The translations under genes and the position numbers were made by a program. DNA of 64,000 bases, taken from assembly GCA_963839615.1 (NCBI GenBank), contig CAWIVY010000001.1, positions 372,001-436,000 of the forward strand, written 5' to 3'. The notes under the pieces are model-generated. The model was not told the DNA's origin. It made no database searches and worked only from the letters and a program-made list of their open reading frames with translations. Each line of letters begins with the position of its first letter. Positions within the stretch are counted from its first letter, which is position 1. This DNA is from DASQMT01 sp963839615 (GTDB lineage Bacteria > Actinomycetota > Thermoleophilia > Solirubrobacterales > Solirubrobacteraceae). Positions 26,540-36,202 of this stretch are shown piece by piece.

Positions 26540-27271
26540 ATGGTCCGCGTCCTCGACGAAGACCTCGAGCTGGCCGCGGCGATCGACCCCGGCCGGCGCG
26601 AGCTGGCGCGGATCCGGGCGATCGCGCCGTTGATCGAGGCTCCCCAAGGTCCTTGGGAGCCACCGAGCTCACCGCGACAGCCGGGAAGAGACCTCGGGCT
26701 TCTGGTTATCAACGGATTGCTGTTGCGGGACATCGAGCTGGCCGGCCGGCACTTCGTTGAGCTGCGTGGCCCCGAGGACCTGCTCCGACCGTGGGACGAC
26801 GCCGCCGATGTCACCTCGGTCAGCGCGCGTCCCACCTGGACGGTGCTTGAGCCGACCCGGCTCGCGTGGCTTGATGGAGACTTCGCCTCAGAAACCGCGG
26901 CGTGGCCAGAGATCGCATCCGCATTGCTTGAGGGTGCTACTCGCCGCGCCCGGATGCTCAGCGTTCGGCTGGCCATCCTAGAGCTGAGACACGTCCACCT
27001 GAAGGTCCTGCTGCTGTTGTGGCATCTCGCCGACCGCTGGGGGTGGGTCACCTCCGAAGGTGTCCGGCTGAACCTCGAACTCACGCACGAGATGATCGCG
27101 AGCATGGTTGGAGCGCATCGCACGTCTGTGACTCTCGCGCTGCAGAAGCTCACCGGCGAGGGCCGCATCACGAAGGAAGGAGGCAGATGGCTGCTGCTCG
27201 GCACGCCACCGCAGGACCTCCACGACAGAGCAGCATCAGTCGCCGCGCGAGAGCCATCGCCCTTCGCGTAG
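26540..27271 (+). CDS. Crp/Fnr-family transcriptional regulator
   Basis: 243 residues. N-terminal beta-roll-like region (about 1-130) followed by a long helix and a Crp winged helix (about 165-225): LELTHEMIASMVGAHRTSVT, then ALQKLTGEGRITKEGGRWLL. The cyclic-nucleotide phosphate-binding signature of true Crp is not evident, so the ligand is unknown. ATG 26540 is preceded by GGGGGA. The upstream in-frame sequence lacks protein character, so the longer frame was rejected. Confidence 0.75.
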   Translation: MVRVLDEDLELAAAIDPGRRELARIRAIAPLIEAPQGPWEPPSSPRQPGRDLGLLVINGLLLRDIELAGRHFVELRGPEDLLRPWDDAADVTSVSARPTWTVLEPTRLAWLDGDFASETAAWPEIASALLEGATRRARMLSVRLAILELRHVHLKVLLLLWHLADRWGWVTSEGVRLNLELTHEMIASMVGAHRTSVTLALQKLTGEGRITKEGGRWLLLGTPPQDLHDRAASVAAREPSPFA

Positions 27272-28407
27272 CTTCCCGCGAGGCCTGAGCAGCCACAACT
27301 CAATCGAGGACCGCTTGTTTGGACCGCGATCTGGAGCGCGCGCGGGCGGATCTGGTCGCGGCGGCCAGGGAGCTGTCAAGGGCGCTGCGAAGTCGGGCGG
27401 CCCGATCAGGGGCGGCGGCCCTGCGCGTCCACGAGCTGGAGCGGGTTGAAGCGGCCGGCGTCGCCGTCGCGCCCGGGCCGACGAGCGTGACGATCCGGTG
27501 AGCGGGCGCGTCTTGGTTCCGTACCACTGCCGTCGAAGTCGACGTCTCGCCAGTAGACGCTGGGCTGTACGACCTCGGCGACTTGGACGAAATGGGCGTG
27601 TTCGACAAGCAGCGCCAAGAGCGCTTCGAGGAACAGTGGGAGGAGCACCCTGGGAAATCGGCGACGTGACCCGTCGGCCGATCCACCGGGAGGACCCAGC
27701 CCTGCTGCGCGTCGCCAATCAGTACGGCATCCGCGTCTTCTGAACCGACGAGCCAAGGCGCTGGCTCTACGAGGGCACTTTGTGGTCTCGGACGGCGTTG
27801 GTCTCCAAGGACGTCATAGCCTGGCCCGACCTGCGCGACCACCCGACCAGATCGGCCGGACTCGGCGCGGATACGAGTTGCGGCTCGTCCCGCCTCGCGC
27901 TGATCAGCTGAGGCTGTCGGCGACCAGCCGCCTCACGGCTGGGTGCGCGGCGATCCGCTCTTGCTCGTCCGCGTCGAGCTCTTAGTGCTCGCCGTGCCGG
28001 TGCGACGAGGCGAGGTCGTGCTTCCGGATCAGGGCGCGGAGCGACCTGTCGTTAACGCCGAGCTTGTCACCGAACTCCCGGTCGTTGAGGACTTCCGAGA
28101 ACCTGATCCAGGGAGTTTAGATCGCCAGAGAGAGCCGCAAGCGTCTCTTCGTAACAAGGTGACGCGCGAGCCGACAGCGAGGATCCGACCTGCGGTCGGG
28201 GAGGACGTCGCGGCGATCCCGGCGACCGCGTTCGTTCGGACGGCAGAGCAACCGGCAGAGCAGCCGCGGCCATTAGGCACCGAAGTGCATCTCAGTGCCC
28301 AAATCCATGCGTAAAAAACGCAATTTGCGGACATCGCACCTCGGGCGGCCTCTCGTCAGAACCCGCTGAACTGCAGGTACTACGCCGGTGTTAGAGAGAT
28401 TCCGGTC
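27272..28407. other. Decayed region before attR
   Basis: More than 1.1 kb without an intact gene. The plus strand around 27530-27670 reads like a coding fragment (VDAGLYDLGDLDEMGVFDK) ending at a TGA near 27667. Another (PRRWLYEGTLWSRTALVSKD) follows near 27750. Neither has a start, and I cannot name their source. This is the usual picture of eroded integrative-element cargo. Confidence 0.5.
27907..28101 (-). pseudogene. Short broken gene with HTH-like character
   Basis: The minus strand reads VLNDREFGDKLGVNDRSLRA, then LIRKHDLASS, an in-frame TAA near 27981, then ELDADEQERIAAHPAVRRLV. The first part resembles a small helix-turn-helix segment and the second a helical tail. An internal stop and no clear start make it a remnant. 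The family is not identified. Confidence 0.35.
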
Positions 28408-28455
28408 CACGACTGAAAAATCGTGGTGTCCCCGGTTCGAGTCCGGGTCTCGCCA
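28408..28455 (+). other. attR: duplicated tRNA-Phe 3' end
   Basis: 48 bp equal to the last 47 nt of the tRNA-Phe plus one extra A in the anticodon-loop A run (28415-28420). The 5' half of a tRNA is absent, so it is not a functional tRNA. Same orientation as the intact gene at 13547. Confidence 0.8.
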
Positions 28456-28728
28456 CTTGGTTGGGCCGACTTCCGGTCCGTCGCGTGAAGATGCCGGTGT
28501 CGGTCGTTCGTGACGATTGCGCGTGCTGTTGTTCCCGACGGGCGCTCGGAACCGTCTGCGTTCGTGGACGAACATCGGGTGGCGGTGGGGGCTGTGAAGG
28601 AGTAGGTTCGCGACAGCGCTCGGGGAAGGCATAGTCGTTTCGATCGGTCGTTCGGTCGGTCGGTCTGGGCGCTGGTTGGACGTAGGGATGCGTCAACGCT
28701 GCCCATACTGTTTCGCTCGGAGAGCCTC
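28456..28728. promoter_or_regulatory. Leader region of the giant RTX/beta-helix gene
   Basis: 273-bp gap between attR and the RTX gene. It contains a CGGT-type tandem run (GATCGGTCGTTCGGTCGGTC, continuing to 28665, from 28642). A GGAG ribosome site sits at 28716-28719 just before ATG 28729. No clear -10/-35 pair can be stated. Confidence 0.35.
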
Positions 28729-31700
28729 ATGACTTCGCTGTGTCTGCTGCGCCGCTTGTCGTTCGTAGCTGCGGTGCTGGTGTCGCTGGTCGTGGTCTCT
28801 TCGGCGGGTGCTCAAGTTGGGCCGGCGTGCACGATCACGGGGACTGCGGCGGGTGAGACGTTGTCGGGCACGTCGGGTGCGGATGTGATCTGCGGCGGGA
28901 GCGGCAACGATCGTCTGATCGGCCGTGGCGGCGCGGACGTGTTGCGCGGCGAGGACGGCAACGACACGTTGATCGGCCGGACCGGCGCGGACGTGTTCGA
29001 GGGCGGCGCGGGGAGCGACTTGGTCAGCTACATCGACTCGTCGGCGGCGGTGACCGCTTCGATCGCTGATGGCGCCAATGACGGGACCGTCGGTGAGGGG
29101 GATGACGTCCAGGCCGATGTCGAGCGCATCAAGGGCTCCAGCCACGACGACGACCTGACCGGTGACGGTGGCCCCAACCAGCTGCGCGGCGACGCGGGCG
29201 TCGATCGGCTTGACGGCGGTGGCGGCGATGACGTGTTGTTCGGCGGCCCTGACGCGGACGTGTTTGTCGGTGGGATCGGGCGCGACACCGCGAATTACAG
29301 GGAGCGCTCTGCGGCGTTGACGGTCACTGTCGGCGCGGGCGCGGATGATGGCGAGGCGGGCGAGGGCGACGACGTCCAAGGCGATGTCGATGTTGTGCTC
29401 GGCGGTTCTGCGGGCGACCAGCTGACCGGTGATGGCGGCGCGAACTTCCTGTATGGCTTCGGCGGCGCGGATGAGCTCGACGGTGCCGGCGGCGATGACA
29501 CGCTGTACGGGCTGGCGGGCGGCGACACGTTCGTCGGCGGCGCGGGCACCGACATGGTCAGCTACCACGGGCAGAGCGCGCCGGTGACGGCGTCTGTCGG
29601 CGGCGGCGCGAATGACGGCACGGCCGGTGAGGGCGATGACATCGGCGGCGATGTCGAGCGCATCAACGGCGGCTCGGGCGACGATCAGCTCACGGGTGAC
29701 GGCGCCGCGAACGGGCTTTACGGCGCGCAGGGCGCCGATCAGCTCGACGGCGCCGGTGGCACGGACATTCTGGCCGGTGAGAGCGGCGCCGACACGATCG
29801 CGGGCGGCGACGAGACTGACGCGGTGCTCGCCGGCAAGGGCGATGACACGGTGCATGTCGAGGACGACGATCCCAGCGTCGACACCGTGAAGTGCGCGAC
29901 CGGCATCGACAAGGTCTTCGCGGACGCGGGCGATTCGCTGGACGCCTCCTGTGAGAACCAGCCGCCCGACACGACCACTGACACGTTCTCGATCTCAGAG
30001 GACTCCGCGCCGGCACCCGTGGACGTGCTCGTCAACGATTCGGACCCCGAGGGACGCGCGCTGAGCATCGCCAGTTTCGACAACGTCACGGCGGGTGTGG
30101 TGACGTTGGTCGCGGGCACGCTGAGCTATGGGCCGAGTGGTCAGTTCGAGTCGCTCGGCGCCGGTTCCAACGGCGCGGCCAGCTTCACCTACAAGGCCAA
30201 CGACGGCACCGACGACTCGGCCGACACGCTCGTCTCGGTGACGATCACCGGCGTCAACGACAGGCCGGTCGTCAACGCCGACGTGCCGGGCGCTTTGACC
30301 TATCCCGAGCAGAACGGCTACGTGAACCTGTTCGGCGCCAACGCGACGATCACCGATGTCGACAGCCCGACGCTCGACTCCTTGGCCGTCACGATCACGA
30401 GCGGGTTTGACGCGACCTTCGACGACATCCGGCTGGACCCCGCGGTCACCGGGTTCACGTCCGATTTCACCGGCGGTGTGCTCACGCTGACGCGCGCCGG
30501 CGGCACGGTCGCGCAGTTCCAGGACGCGCTCAGGAACATCCAGTTCCGCAACAACGACGACGACCCCGACGACCGCAACGACGGCACCGCCAACCCGGGC
30601 GCCGCCGACCGCACCGTCCAAGTGGTCGCCGACGACGGCCCCGACACCAGCACCGTCCAGAGCCGCGGCATCACGATCACCCCCGTCAACGACGCGCCGG
30701 GGGCGCCCTCGCCGGCGCCGAGCGTCACCAGCGTGCGCAACACCACGCTGGTGTCGGGCACCAACTCGGTCACCGATCCGAAGGTCACGCGCACGGTCGA
30801 CCTGGAGGGCAACTCGACCGACCCCGACGGCTTGGAGTCCGCGATCACGGTCGTCCCGGCCGCGGCCGCCGCGACGGTTCAGGGCGGCCGGATCACGCTG
30901 AACGCCTCGGGCGATTTGCGCTACGAGCCGCCCGCCAGCGTCACGCTGAACGCTGACAGCTACGGCTACCAGCTGACCGACGGCACGACCGCGAGCTCGA
31001 ACATCACGTTCACCGTCAACCTCGCCGGCGAGGTCTGGTACGTCGCCGATGAGGCGCCCGCGCCGAACGACGGCACCTCCGCGCGCCCATTCGCCGGGCT
31101 CGCCGCCGCGGCTGCGGTCGCGACGACCAACGACGCGATCCACATCCGCCGCGCACCCGGCGACGGCACGCTGAGCGGCGGCGTGACGCTTCAGGCCAGT
31201 CAGAAGCTGATCGGCGAGGGCGTCGCGCTGACCAATTTCGATGTCGGCACCGTGACCGCCGAGACGCTTTTCGCCGCCGGCACTAAGCCCGTCCTGACCG
31301 CCCCAAGCGGAACGGACGTCGTGACGCTGGCGTCCACCACCGAGATCGCCGGCGTGTCGATCAATCCCGACGGCGCCGCCAACGGCATCACCGGCGCGGC
31401 GACGCCGGGCGTGAGGCTGCGCTCGATGGACGTCAACGACACCGGCACCGCCGCGACCCAGCCCGGGCTCGAGCTGACCAGCACCGGCAACGGCCTGAGC
31501 TTGTCGGGCACCGTCGATGTCGCGATGCAGTCAGACAAGGCGATCGACATCAACGGCGCTGCTCTCGCAGGCACGTTTGCGAACGTCACCACGACGGCTT
31601 CGACGGCCGGCGGCGTCCGGCTGAATAACACCAGCGGCAGCCTCACGTTCCAAGACCTCGCGCTGACGACCAGCGGCACCACTGCGGCGTTCCAGCTCTC

Positions 31701-33801
31701 AAGCGTCGCCAGTATCGACGTTCAGGGCGGAAGTTTCACCGCGAGCATCACCACCAACGGCGGGCCCGCCGTCGACGCCACCGGTCTCACGTTCGGCACC
31801 GACCTCGTCTTTGACACGATCACCGTCGCGGGCAACCCGACCAAGGGCATAAACCTCGACGGCACCAGCGCCTACACCTTCGCCGCCGGCTCCGGCAGCG
31901 CGATCGGCGCCACCAGCGCAGTCGGCTTCGACATAAACGGCGGCTCCGGCACTGTCACCTACCCCGGCACGATCGCCAACGGCACCGGCCGGCCCGTTGA
32001 CGTCACCGGCCGCAGCGGCGACACCACCTTCTCGGGCAACATCACCGGCACCGGCGGCACCGGCATCAACGTCGCCAGCAACACCGCCGGCACCACCTTG
32101 TTCAGCGGCACCACCAAGACACTCAACACCGGGGCAAACCAGGCCGTTACGCTCAGCTCCAACACCGGCCACACGATCAACTTCACCGGCGGCGGCCTCG
32201 ACATCGACACCACCACCGCTACCGGACTCACCGCCACCGGCGGCGGCACCGTCAGCGTCACTGGGAGTTCGAACACGATCGACAGCACGAGCGCGATCGC
32301 GCTCAACGTCAGTAGCACGACGATCGGCAGCAGCGACATGACGTTCCAGAGCATCGTGGCTGGCAACAACACGGTCGCGACGGATCCCGCCAGCGGGATT
32401 GCGCTGAGCGCGACGGGTTCGGTGGGCGGGCTGACGGTGACCGGGACGGGGACGACGGCCGGCTCGGGCGGCCTGATCCAGAACACGAGCGCGCGGGCGG
32501 TGAGTGCGATCGATTCGGATCAGCTGACGCTGAAGAACATGAACCTCACGAACGGTGCGACAACGGACGGGGCGCCGTGCCTGCAGCTTTCGCTGGGCAC
32601 GAACACGGGTTGTAACGCGCCGATCAACGTGCAGGACGCGATCGACGTGTCGCTTGACGGCATGGCGATCGCCGGCAGCGCTCAGCAGGGCATCAACGGC
32701 CGCAACGTCACCAACTTCGTGCTGACCAACAGCACGATCACAGGGGTCGGCAACGCCGCCGATGAGGATGGGATCCACTTCTTCAACATGCTCGGCACCT
32801 CGACGATCACGAACGTAAGCGTCACGGGCAGCTTCGACGACAACATGATCATCCAGAACAGTGGCGCCGGGACCGGCACCGTGACCGTCAATGAGACGGT
32901 CGCCGCGGCGAGCAACTTCTCGACCTCGACGCAGGGCAGCGGGATCGTGCTCGGCGCGCGGGAGGGCGCGACTCTGACGGTGAACGTCGACGACACTACG
33001 TTCGACAACAATTTCAGCGGCGGCATCCCAGGGACGGCGTCGAACAGCGCGGCTGCGAGCTCGTTGCGAATCAACGTGACCGACTCGACGTTCACCAACA
33101 ACAACGACGGCCTCGATTTCTCGGCCACGCAGACGTCGACGACCAAGTTCAACGTCACGAACAACACGTTCAGCGGCCAAGACTTCGGGAATATCGGCAT
33201 CCTCGGTGGGGCGTTTGCGACCGCAGCCAGCGGCGTCCACGGGACGATCGCGAACAACAACCTCACGACCGCGCCGGGCCGGACGACCGACTCGATCGTG
33301 GTGTTCCAGGCGGGCGCCGGCGAGCTCAGGACGCTGATCGACAACAACAACATCAGCTACGGCGGAACGCAGAGAGGAATTCTCGTCCAGGGTGGTCAGG
33401 ACGGCAATGGCAACATGGAGGTGACGATCAGGAACAACGACTTCACCATCACGGGCAACGCGGTCACGGGCATCCTCGCAAACGTCGCCGTCACCGGGTG
33501 CAATCCCGCGGGTCCGGGATGCGTTCCGAACAGCACGTCGATGTGCGCCGATATCGGCGGCGCCTCGGCCAAGAACACCTTCGTGTACTCGGGCGGCACG
33601 ATGAGCGCCGCCGGCGACATCCGCGTTCGCCAGCGCAACGAGGGAACAGTGATCCTGCCCGGCTACGGCGGCTCAGCGACCGACACCGCGGCGGTCTCCA
33701 ACTACCTGAGCGGTCGAAACACGGTCCTTACAGCGCCCACGGCGTCGTTCATCTCCACCGGGTTTGCGGGCGGCGCGGCGTGCGCGCAGCCTACGCCATA
33801 G
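28729..33801 (+). CDS. Giant secreted RTX-like and beta-helix protein
   Basis: 1690 residues. A Sec signal peptide covers about 1-28 (ending SSAGA). RTX-type calcium-binding repeats run from about 38 to 400 (GGSGNDRLIGRGGADVLRG and the like), with three copies of an inserted ANDG-GEGDDV-DVE module. Cadherin/VCBS-like beta domains follow (about 405-780; DVLVNDSDPEGRALSI, FTYKANDGTDDSAD). From about 790 (VWYVADEAPAPNDGTSARPF) onward there is a long right-handed parallel beta-helix rich in short Asn/Thr/Gly repeats. There is no sortase or lipid anchor. It looks like an extracellular adhesin or calcium-stabilised matrix protein. Three tail-collar genes follow 31 bp later, so it probably heads that operon. 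Confidence 0.85.
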   Translation: MTSLCLLRRLSFVAAVLVSLVVVSSAGAQVGPACTITGTAAGETLSGTSGADVICGGSGNDRLIGRGGADVLRGEDGNDTLIGRTGADVFEGGAGSDLVSYIDSSAAVTASIADGANDGTVGEGDDVQADVERIKGSSHDDDLTGDGGPNQLRGDAGVDRLDGGGGDDVLFGGPDADVFVGGIGRDTANYRERSAALTVTVGAGADDGEAGEGDDVQGDVDVVLGGSAGDQLTGDGGANFLYGFGGADELDGAGGDDTLYGLAGGDTFVGGAGTDMVSYHGQSAPVTASVGGGANDGTAGEGDDIGGDVERINGGSGDDQLTGDGAANGLYGAQGADQLDGAGGTDILAGESGADTIAGGDETDAVLAGKGDDTVHVEDDDPSVDTVKCATGIDKVFADAGDSLDASCENQPPDTTTDTFSISEDSAPAPVDVLVNDSDPEGRALSIASFDNVTAGVVTLVAGTLSYGPSGQFESLGAGSNGAASFTYKANDGTDDSADTLVSVTITGVNDRPVVNADVPGALTYPEQNGYVNLFGANATITDVDSPTLDSLAVTITSGFDATFDDIRLDPAVTGFTSDFTGGVLTLTRAGGTVAQFQDALRNIQFRNNDDDPDDRNDGTANPGAADRTVQVVADDGPDTSTVQSRGITITPVNDAPGAPSPAPSVTSVRNTTLVSGTNSVTDPKVTRTVDLEGNSTDPDGLESAITVVPAAAAATVQGGRITLNASGDLRYEPPASVTLNADSYGYQLTDGTTASSNITFTVNLAGEVWYVADEAPAPNDGTSARPFAGLAAAAAVATTNDAIHIRRAPGDGTLSGGVTLQASQKLIGEGVALTNFDVGTVTAETLFAAGTKPVLTAPSGTDVVTLASTTEIAGVSINPDGAANGITGAATPGVRLRSMDVNDTGTAATQPGLELTSTGNGLSLSGTVDVAMQSDKAIDINGAALAGTFANVTTTASTAGGVRLNNTSGSLTFQDLALTTSGTTAAFQLSSVASIDVQGGSFTASITTNGGPAVDATGLTFGTDLVFDTITVAGNPTKGINLDGTSAYTFAAGSGSAIGATSAVGFDINGGSGTVTYPGTIANGTGRPVDVTGRSGDTTFSGNITGTGGTGINVASNTAGTTLFSGTTKTLNTGANQAVTLSSNTGHTINFTGGGLDIDTTTATGLTATGGGTVSVTGSSNTIDSTSAIALNVSSTTIGSSDMTFQSIVAGNNTVATDPASGIALSATGSVGGLTVTGTGTTAGSGGLIQNTSARAVSAIDSDQLTLKNMNLTNGATTDGAPCLQLSLGTNTGCNAPINVQDAIDVSLDGMAIAGSAQQGINGRNVTNFVLTNSTITGVGNAADEDGIHFFNMLGTSTITNVSVTGSFDDNMIIQNSGAGTGTVTVNETVAAASNFSTSTQGSGIVLGAREGATLTVNVDDTTFDNNFSGGIPGTASNSAAASSLRINVTDSTFTNNNDGLDFSATQTSTTKFNVTNNTFSGQDFGNIGILGGAFATAASGVHGTIANNNLTTAPGRTTDSIVVFQAGAGELRTLIDNNNISYGGTQRGILVQGGQDGNGNMEVTIRNNDFTITGNAVTGILANVAVTGCNPAGPGCVPNSTSMCADIGGASAKNTFVYSGGTMSAAGDIRVRQRNEGTVILPGYGGSATDTAAVSNYLSGRNTVLTAPTASFISTGFAGGAACAQPTP

Positions 33802-33832
33802 AGAAAAGTCGAAGGATTGGAGAGAGGAAGCC

Positions 33833-34333
33833 GTGGCCGAACCGTTTCTGGCTGAGATTCGACTGATGTCGTTTAATTTCGCGCCCAAGGGATGGGCGAT
33901 GTGCAACGGACAACTGCTCCCGATCAACCAGAATCAGGCGCTGTTCTCGCTGCTCGGGACGACCTACGGAGGCGACGGTCGCGTCAACTTCGCCTTACCG
34001 GACCTGCGTGGGCGCGCGTCCATCCATACCGGTGGCGGCCACACGCTGGGCGAACGGGCTGGCGAGCAGGCGCACACGCTCTCGCTGTCGGAGCTGCCCA
34101 CCCATGCCCACATCGTCCAGGGCAGTGGAAACAACGGCAGCACGCAGGACGCAGCGAACAACGTGCTGGGAGTAGTGCCCGGGCGGATCTACACCGACGC
34201 CGCAAACCTTACGGCCGTGATCCCCGCCACCATCACCAACGTGGGCGGCAGCCAGGCCCACCTCAACATGCAGCCTTTCCTGACCCTGACGTTCTGTATC
34301 GCACTCCAGGGCATCTTTGCGAGCCAAACCTAG
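33833..34333 (+). CDS. Tail-collar domain protein 1 (MdpB-like)
   Basis: 166 residues, GTG start at 33833 preceded by AGAGAGGA. The N-terminal Phage_Tail_Collar domain reads AEIRLMSFNFAPKGWAMCNG, then LFSLLGTTYGGDG and FALPDLRGRA. A variable middle (HTHAH-like LPTHAHIV) precedes the conserved end QPFLTLTFCIALQGIF. The domain is known from phage short-tail fibres and from the bacterial microcystin-dependent protein MdpB. No signal peptide. First of three tandem paralogues, and no other phage structural genes are around. Confidence 0.9.
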   Translation: MAEPFLAEIRLMSFNFAPKGWAMCNGQLLPINQNQALFSLLGTTYGGDGRVNFALPDLRGRASIHTGGGHTLGERAGEQAHTLSLSELPTHAHIVQGSGNNGSTQDAANNVLGVVPGRIYTDAANLTAVIPATITNVGGSQAHLNMQPFLTLTFCIALQGIFASQT

Positions 34334-34344
34334 AGAGGGACACC

Positions 34345-34848
34345 ATGGCGCAACCCTACGTCGGCGAGATTCGCATGTTCGCTGGCAACTTCGCTCCCGC
34401 TGGGTGGATGTTCTGCGAAGGCCAGTTCCTCCCGATCTCTGAGAACGAGACTCTGTTTCAGCTCATTGGTACGACTTATGGCGGTGACGGTGAGAGCACG
34501 TTCGTGCTTCCAGATCTTCGCGGCCGCATTCCTATACATCAAGGCAGCGGATTCATCCTTGCAGAGACGGGCGGCGCCGAGGAGATCACACTCACCGCCA
34601 ACCAGATTTCAGCGCACAGCCACCCACTGCTGGCTTCGACCAATGTCGCTCAAGATACGAGCCCCGCCGGGAAGGTCATGGGTCAAACCGGTGGTGCCAT
34701 GATGTACATGCAGGACGCCCCTGACACGAACATGAGCCCAGTCGCAGTGACCACCGTGGGCGGCAGCCAGCCCCATACGAATTTCCAGCCGTACTTGTGC
34801 ATTAACTACATCATTTCGTTGTTCGGCATCTTCCCCTCCCCCACCTAG
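34345..34848 (+). CDS. Tail-collar domain protein 2 (MdpB-like)
   Basis: 167 residues, ATG 34345 with GAGAGGGA upstream. Same architecture as its neighbours: EIRMFAGNFAPAGWMFCEGQ, LFQLIGTTYGGDG, LPDLRGRIPIH, and the end QPYLCINYIISLFGIF. It is the most divergent of the three, with acidic substitutions in the first strand (CEGQ for CNGQ) and a methionine-rich middle (GGAMMYMQ). Confidence 0.9.
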   Translation: MAQPYVGEIRMFAGNFAPAGWMFCEGQFLPISENETLFQLIGTTYGGDGESTFVLPDLRGRIPIHQGSGFILAETGGAEEITLTANQISAHSHPLLASTNVAQDTSPAGKVMGQTGGAMMYMQDAPDTNMSPVAVTTVGGSQPHTNFQPYLCINYIISLFGIFPSPT

Positions 34849-34856
34849 GAGAAACC

Positions 34857-35381
34857 GTGGCGGACCCATTTGTGGCAGAGATCCGGATTTTTCCGTTCAA
34901 CTTCGCGCCGAAGGGGTGGGCTTTCTGCAATGGGCAACTGCTCCCCTTGTCGCAGAACACCGCGCTCTTCTCGCTCCTCGGCACCACCTACGGAGGGGAT
35001 GGCAAGTCCAATTTCGCGCTTCCCGACCTGGAGGGCTCGGCCGGGATGCATCCGGGACAAGGGCCGGGCCTCAGCCTTCACGATCTGGGCGAAACCGGCG
35101 GATCGGAGACCGTCACTCTGCTCGAGTCCGAGATCCCCGCTCACACGCATTCGATGAGGGCCCACGACCTCGACCTGGGCGAGCTCAACGCGCCGGCCCC
35201 CAACCGGTCTCTCGCCAAGTCGGCCAACGCTACCGCGTACGGGCCCGCTGCGAATCTCGTGGGCATGGCTCCGCAGGCGCTTCCTCCCGCAGGGGGCGAT
35301 CTACCCCACAACAACATGCAGCCGTACCTGACGCTCAACTTCTGCATCGCGCTCCAGGGAGTCTTCCCGCCGAGGGGCTGA
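34857..35381 (+). CDS. Tail-collar domain protein 3 (MdpB-like)
   Basis: 174 residues, GTG 34857, eight bases after the previous stop with GGAGAAA before it. EIRIFPFNFAPKGWAFCNGQ, LFSLLGTTYGGDG, FALPDLEG, then a histidine-containing middle (IPAHTHSM) and QPYLTLNFCIALQGVF. It is closer to copy 1 than to copy 2. Its TGA overlaps the ATG of the GNAT gene, which ties the acetyltransferase to the set. Confidence 0.9.
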   Translation: MADPFVAEIRIFPFNFAPKGWAFCNGQLLPLSQNTALFSLLGTTYGGDGKSNFALPDLEGSAGMHPGQGPGLSLHDLGETGGSETVTLLESEIPAHTHSMRAHDLDLGELNAPAPNRSLAKSANATAYGPAANLVGMAPQALPPAGGDLPHNNMQPYLTLNFCIALQGVFPPRG

Positions 35382-35872
35382 TGAGCAGCGTCGTCGATGT
35401 GCGGCAGTGCGAGCCGGGCGATGAGGAACTCCTGTTCCGCATCTACGCGAGTACGCGCGCGGAGGAACTGGCGGCGGTGCCTTGGGACGAGGCGCAGAAG
35501 TACACGTTCGTGCGAGCGCAGTTCAACGTCCAGGACCGCTGGTATCGCGAGCACTACGCGACCGCGAGCTTCGACGTCGTCATGGTCGATCGGGAGCCGT
35601 GTGGCCGCCTCTACGTCCATCGGGGTGGTGCCGAGATCAGGATTGTGGACATCGCGCTCCTTCCCGAGCACCGCGGGAAAGGAGTCGGGAGCGCGCTCCT
35701 GCGCGATCTGCTCGCCGAGGCCGATGCGGCCGGCAAGCGCGTCACGATCCACGTCGAGCGATTCAACGCCGCGCTGCGGCTGTACGCGCGGCTCGGCTTC
35801 AAGGTCGCCGAGGACAAGGGCGTCTACCTGTTGCTCGAGCGGCAGCCCCGCTACGTGAACACAGCCTCGTAG
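35381..35872 (+). CDS. GNAT-family N-acetyltransferase
   Basis: 163 residues. Acetyl-CoA-dependent transferase fold; the phosphate-binding motif A reads LPEHRGKGVGSALL (about residues 95-108), preceded by the strand IRIVDIALL and followed by the C-terminal LYARLGFKVAED. Overlaps the third tail-collar gene by one base (TGATG), so it is probably translated with it. Its acetyl acceptor could be one of those proteins, which is speculation from context. The 3' end overlaps the convergent small gene by 22 bp. Confidence 0.88.
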   Translation: MSSVVDVRQCEPGDEELLFRIYASTRAEELAAVPWDEAQKYTFVRAQFNVQDRWYREHYATASFDVVMVDREPCGRLYVHRGGAEIRIVDIALLPEHRGKGVGSALLRDLLAEADAAGKRVTIHVERFNAALRLYARLGFKVAEDKGVYLLLERQPRYVNTAS

Positions 35873-36135
35873 CGGTCGGCGGCGATCGGGACGAGGAAGA
35901 TCTCCAGCGGGCCGAGCGCATCGTGCTCTACGCGATAGACCCGCTGAGTCAGTGGCGGGTTCGGCCCGCCCTGGAACACGATCGAGAACGGCGCGCGGCC
36001 GCCGGGCTCGCGTGGGATCTCCGTGACCTCGACCAGTTCGGCCTCGAACGGGCTCGCGTCGTGCGGCGCGATCCGGAAGCGGTCACCAAGCAGCGCTGCG
36101 AAGTCGGCGGCCGTGAGCGTCGCGAGGTCCGGCAC
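35851..36135 (-). CDS. Small DUF6916-like protein, cytoplasmic copy
   Basis: 94 residues from GTG 36135. LATLTAADFAALLGDRFRIA begins the domain, then FEAELVEVTEI, FSIVFQGG, and the closing YRVEHDALGPLEIFLVPIAA. The same pattern (domain start, F..LL..RF, then LG...FL.P) recurs in the divergent Tat-exported gene at 36203. I believe this is the family catalogued as DUF6916, often near tail-collar genes; the label is from memory. No signal peptide. Confidence 0.6.
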   Translation of the reverse strand: MPDLATLTAADFAALLGDRFRIAPHDASPFEAELVEVTEIPREPGGRAPFSIVFQGGPNPPLTQRVYRVEHDALGPLEIFLVPIAADRYEAVFT

Positions 36136-36202
36136 GACGCGATCGTACCCACCACGATCGCGTAATGCCCGCGGGCACTGCTGCCGATGTAGGGTCAGTA
36201 AC

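Larger units (their letters stand above)
13620..28455 (+). mobile_element. Decayed integrative island at tRNA-Phe
   Basis: 14.8-kb segment between the intact tRNA-Phe and a second copy of its 3' end. Cargo is accessory: signalling proteins, hydrolases, a flavoenzyme with its regulator, an IS110 transposase and several IS remnants. Coding density is much lower than outside and several genes are broken. No tyrosine or serine recombinase is recognisable next to either boundary, so the element has probably lost mobility. The boundaries come from the direct repeat; the island interpretation is inference from that plus the contents. Confidence 0.7.

Noticed and set aside
28408..28455. A second tRNA-Phe gene
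   Set aside because: Only the anticodon arm to 3' end is present, the D arm and 5' acceptor strand are missing, and the anticodon loop has an extra A. It is an att duplicate.
33833..35381. Prophage
   Set aside because: Three tail-collar genes are the only phage-like content; there are no capsid, terminase, portal, tail tube, lysis or recombination genes nearby.
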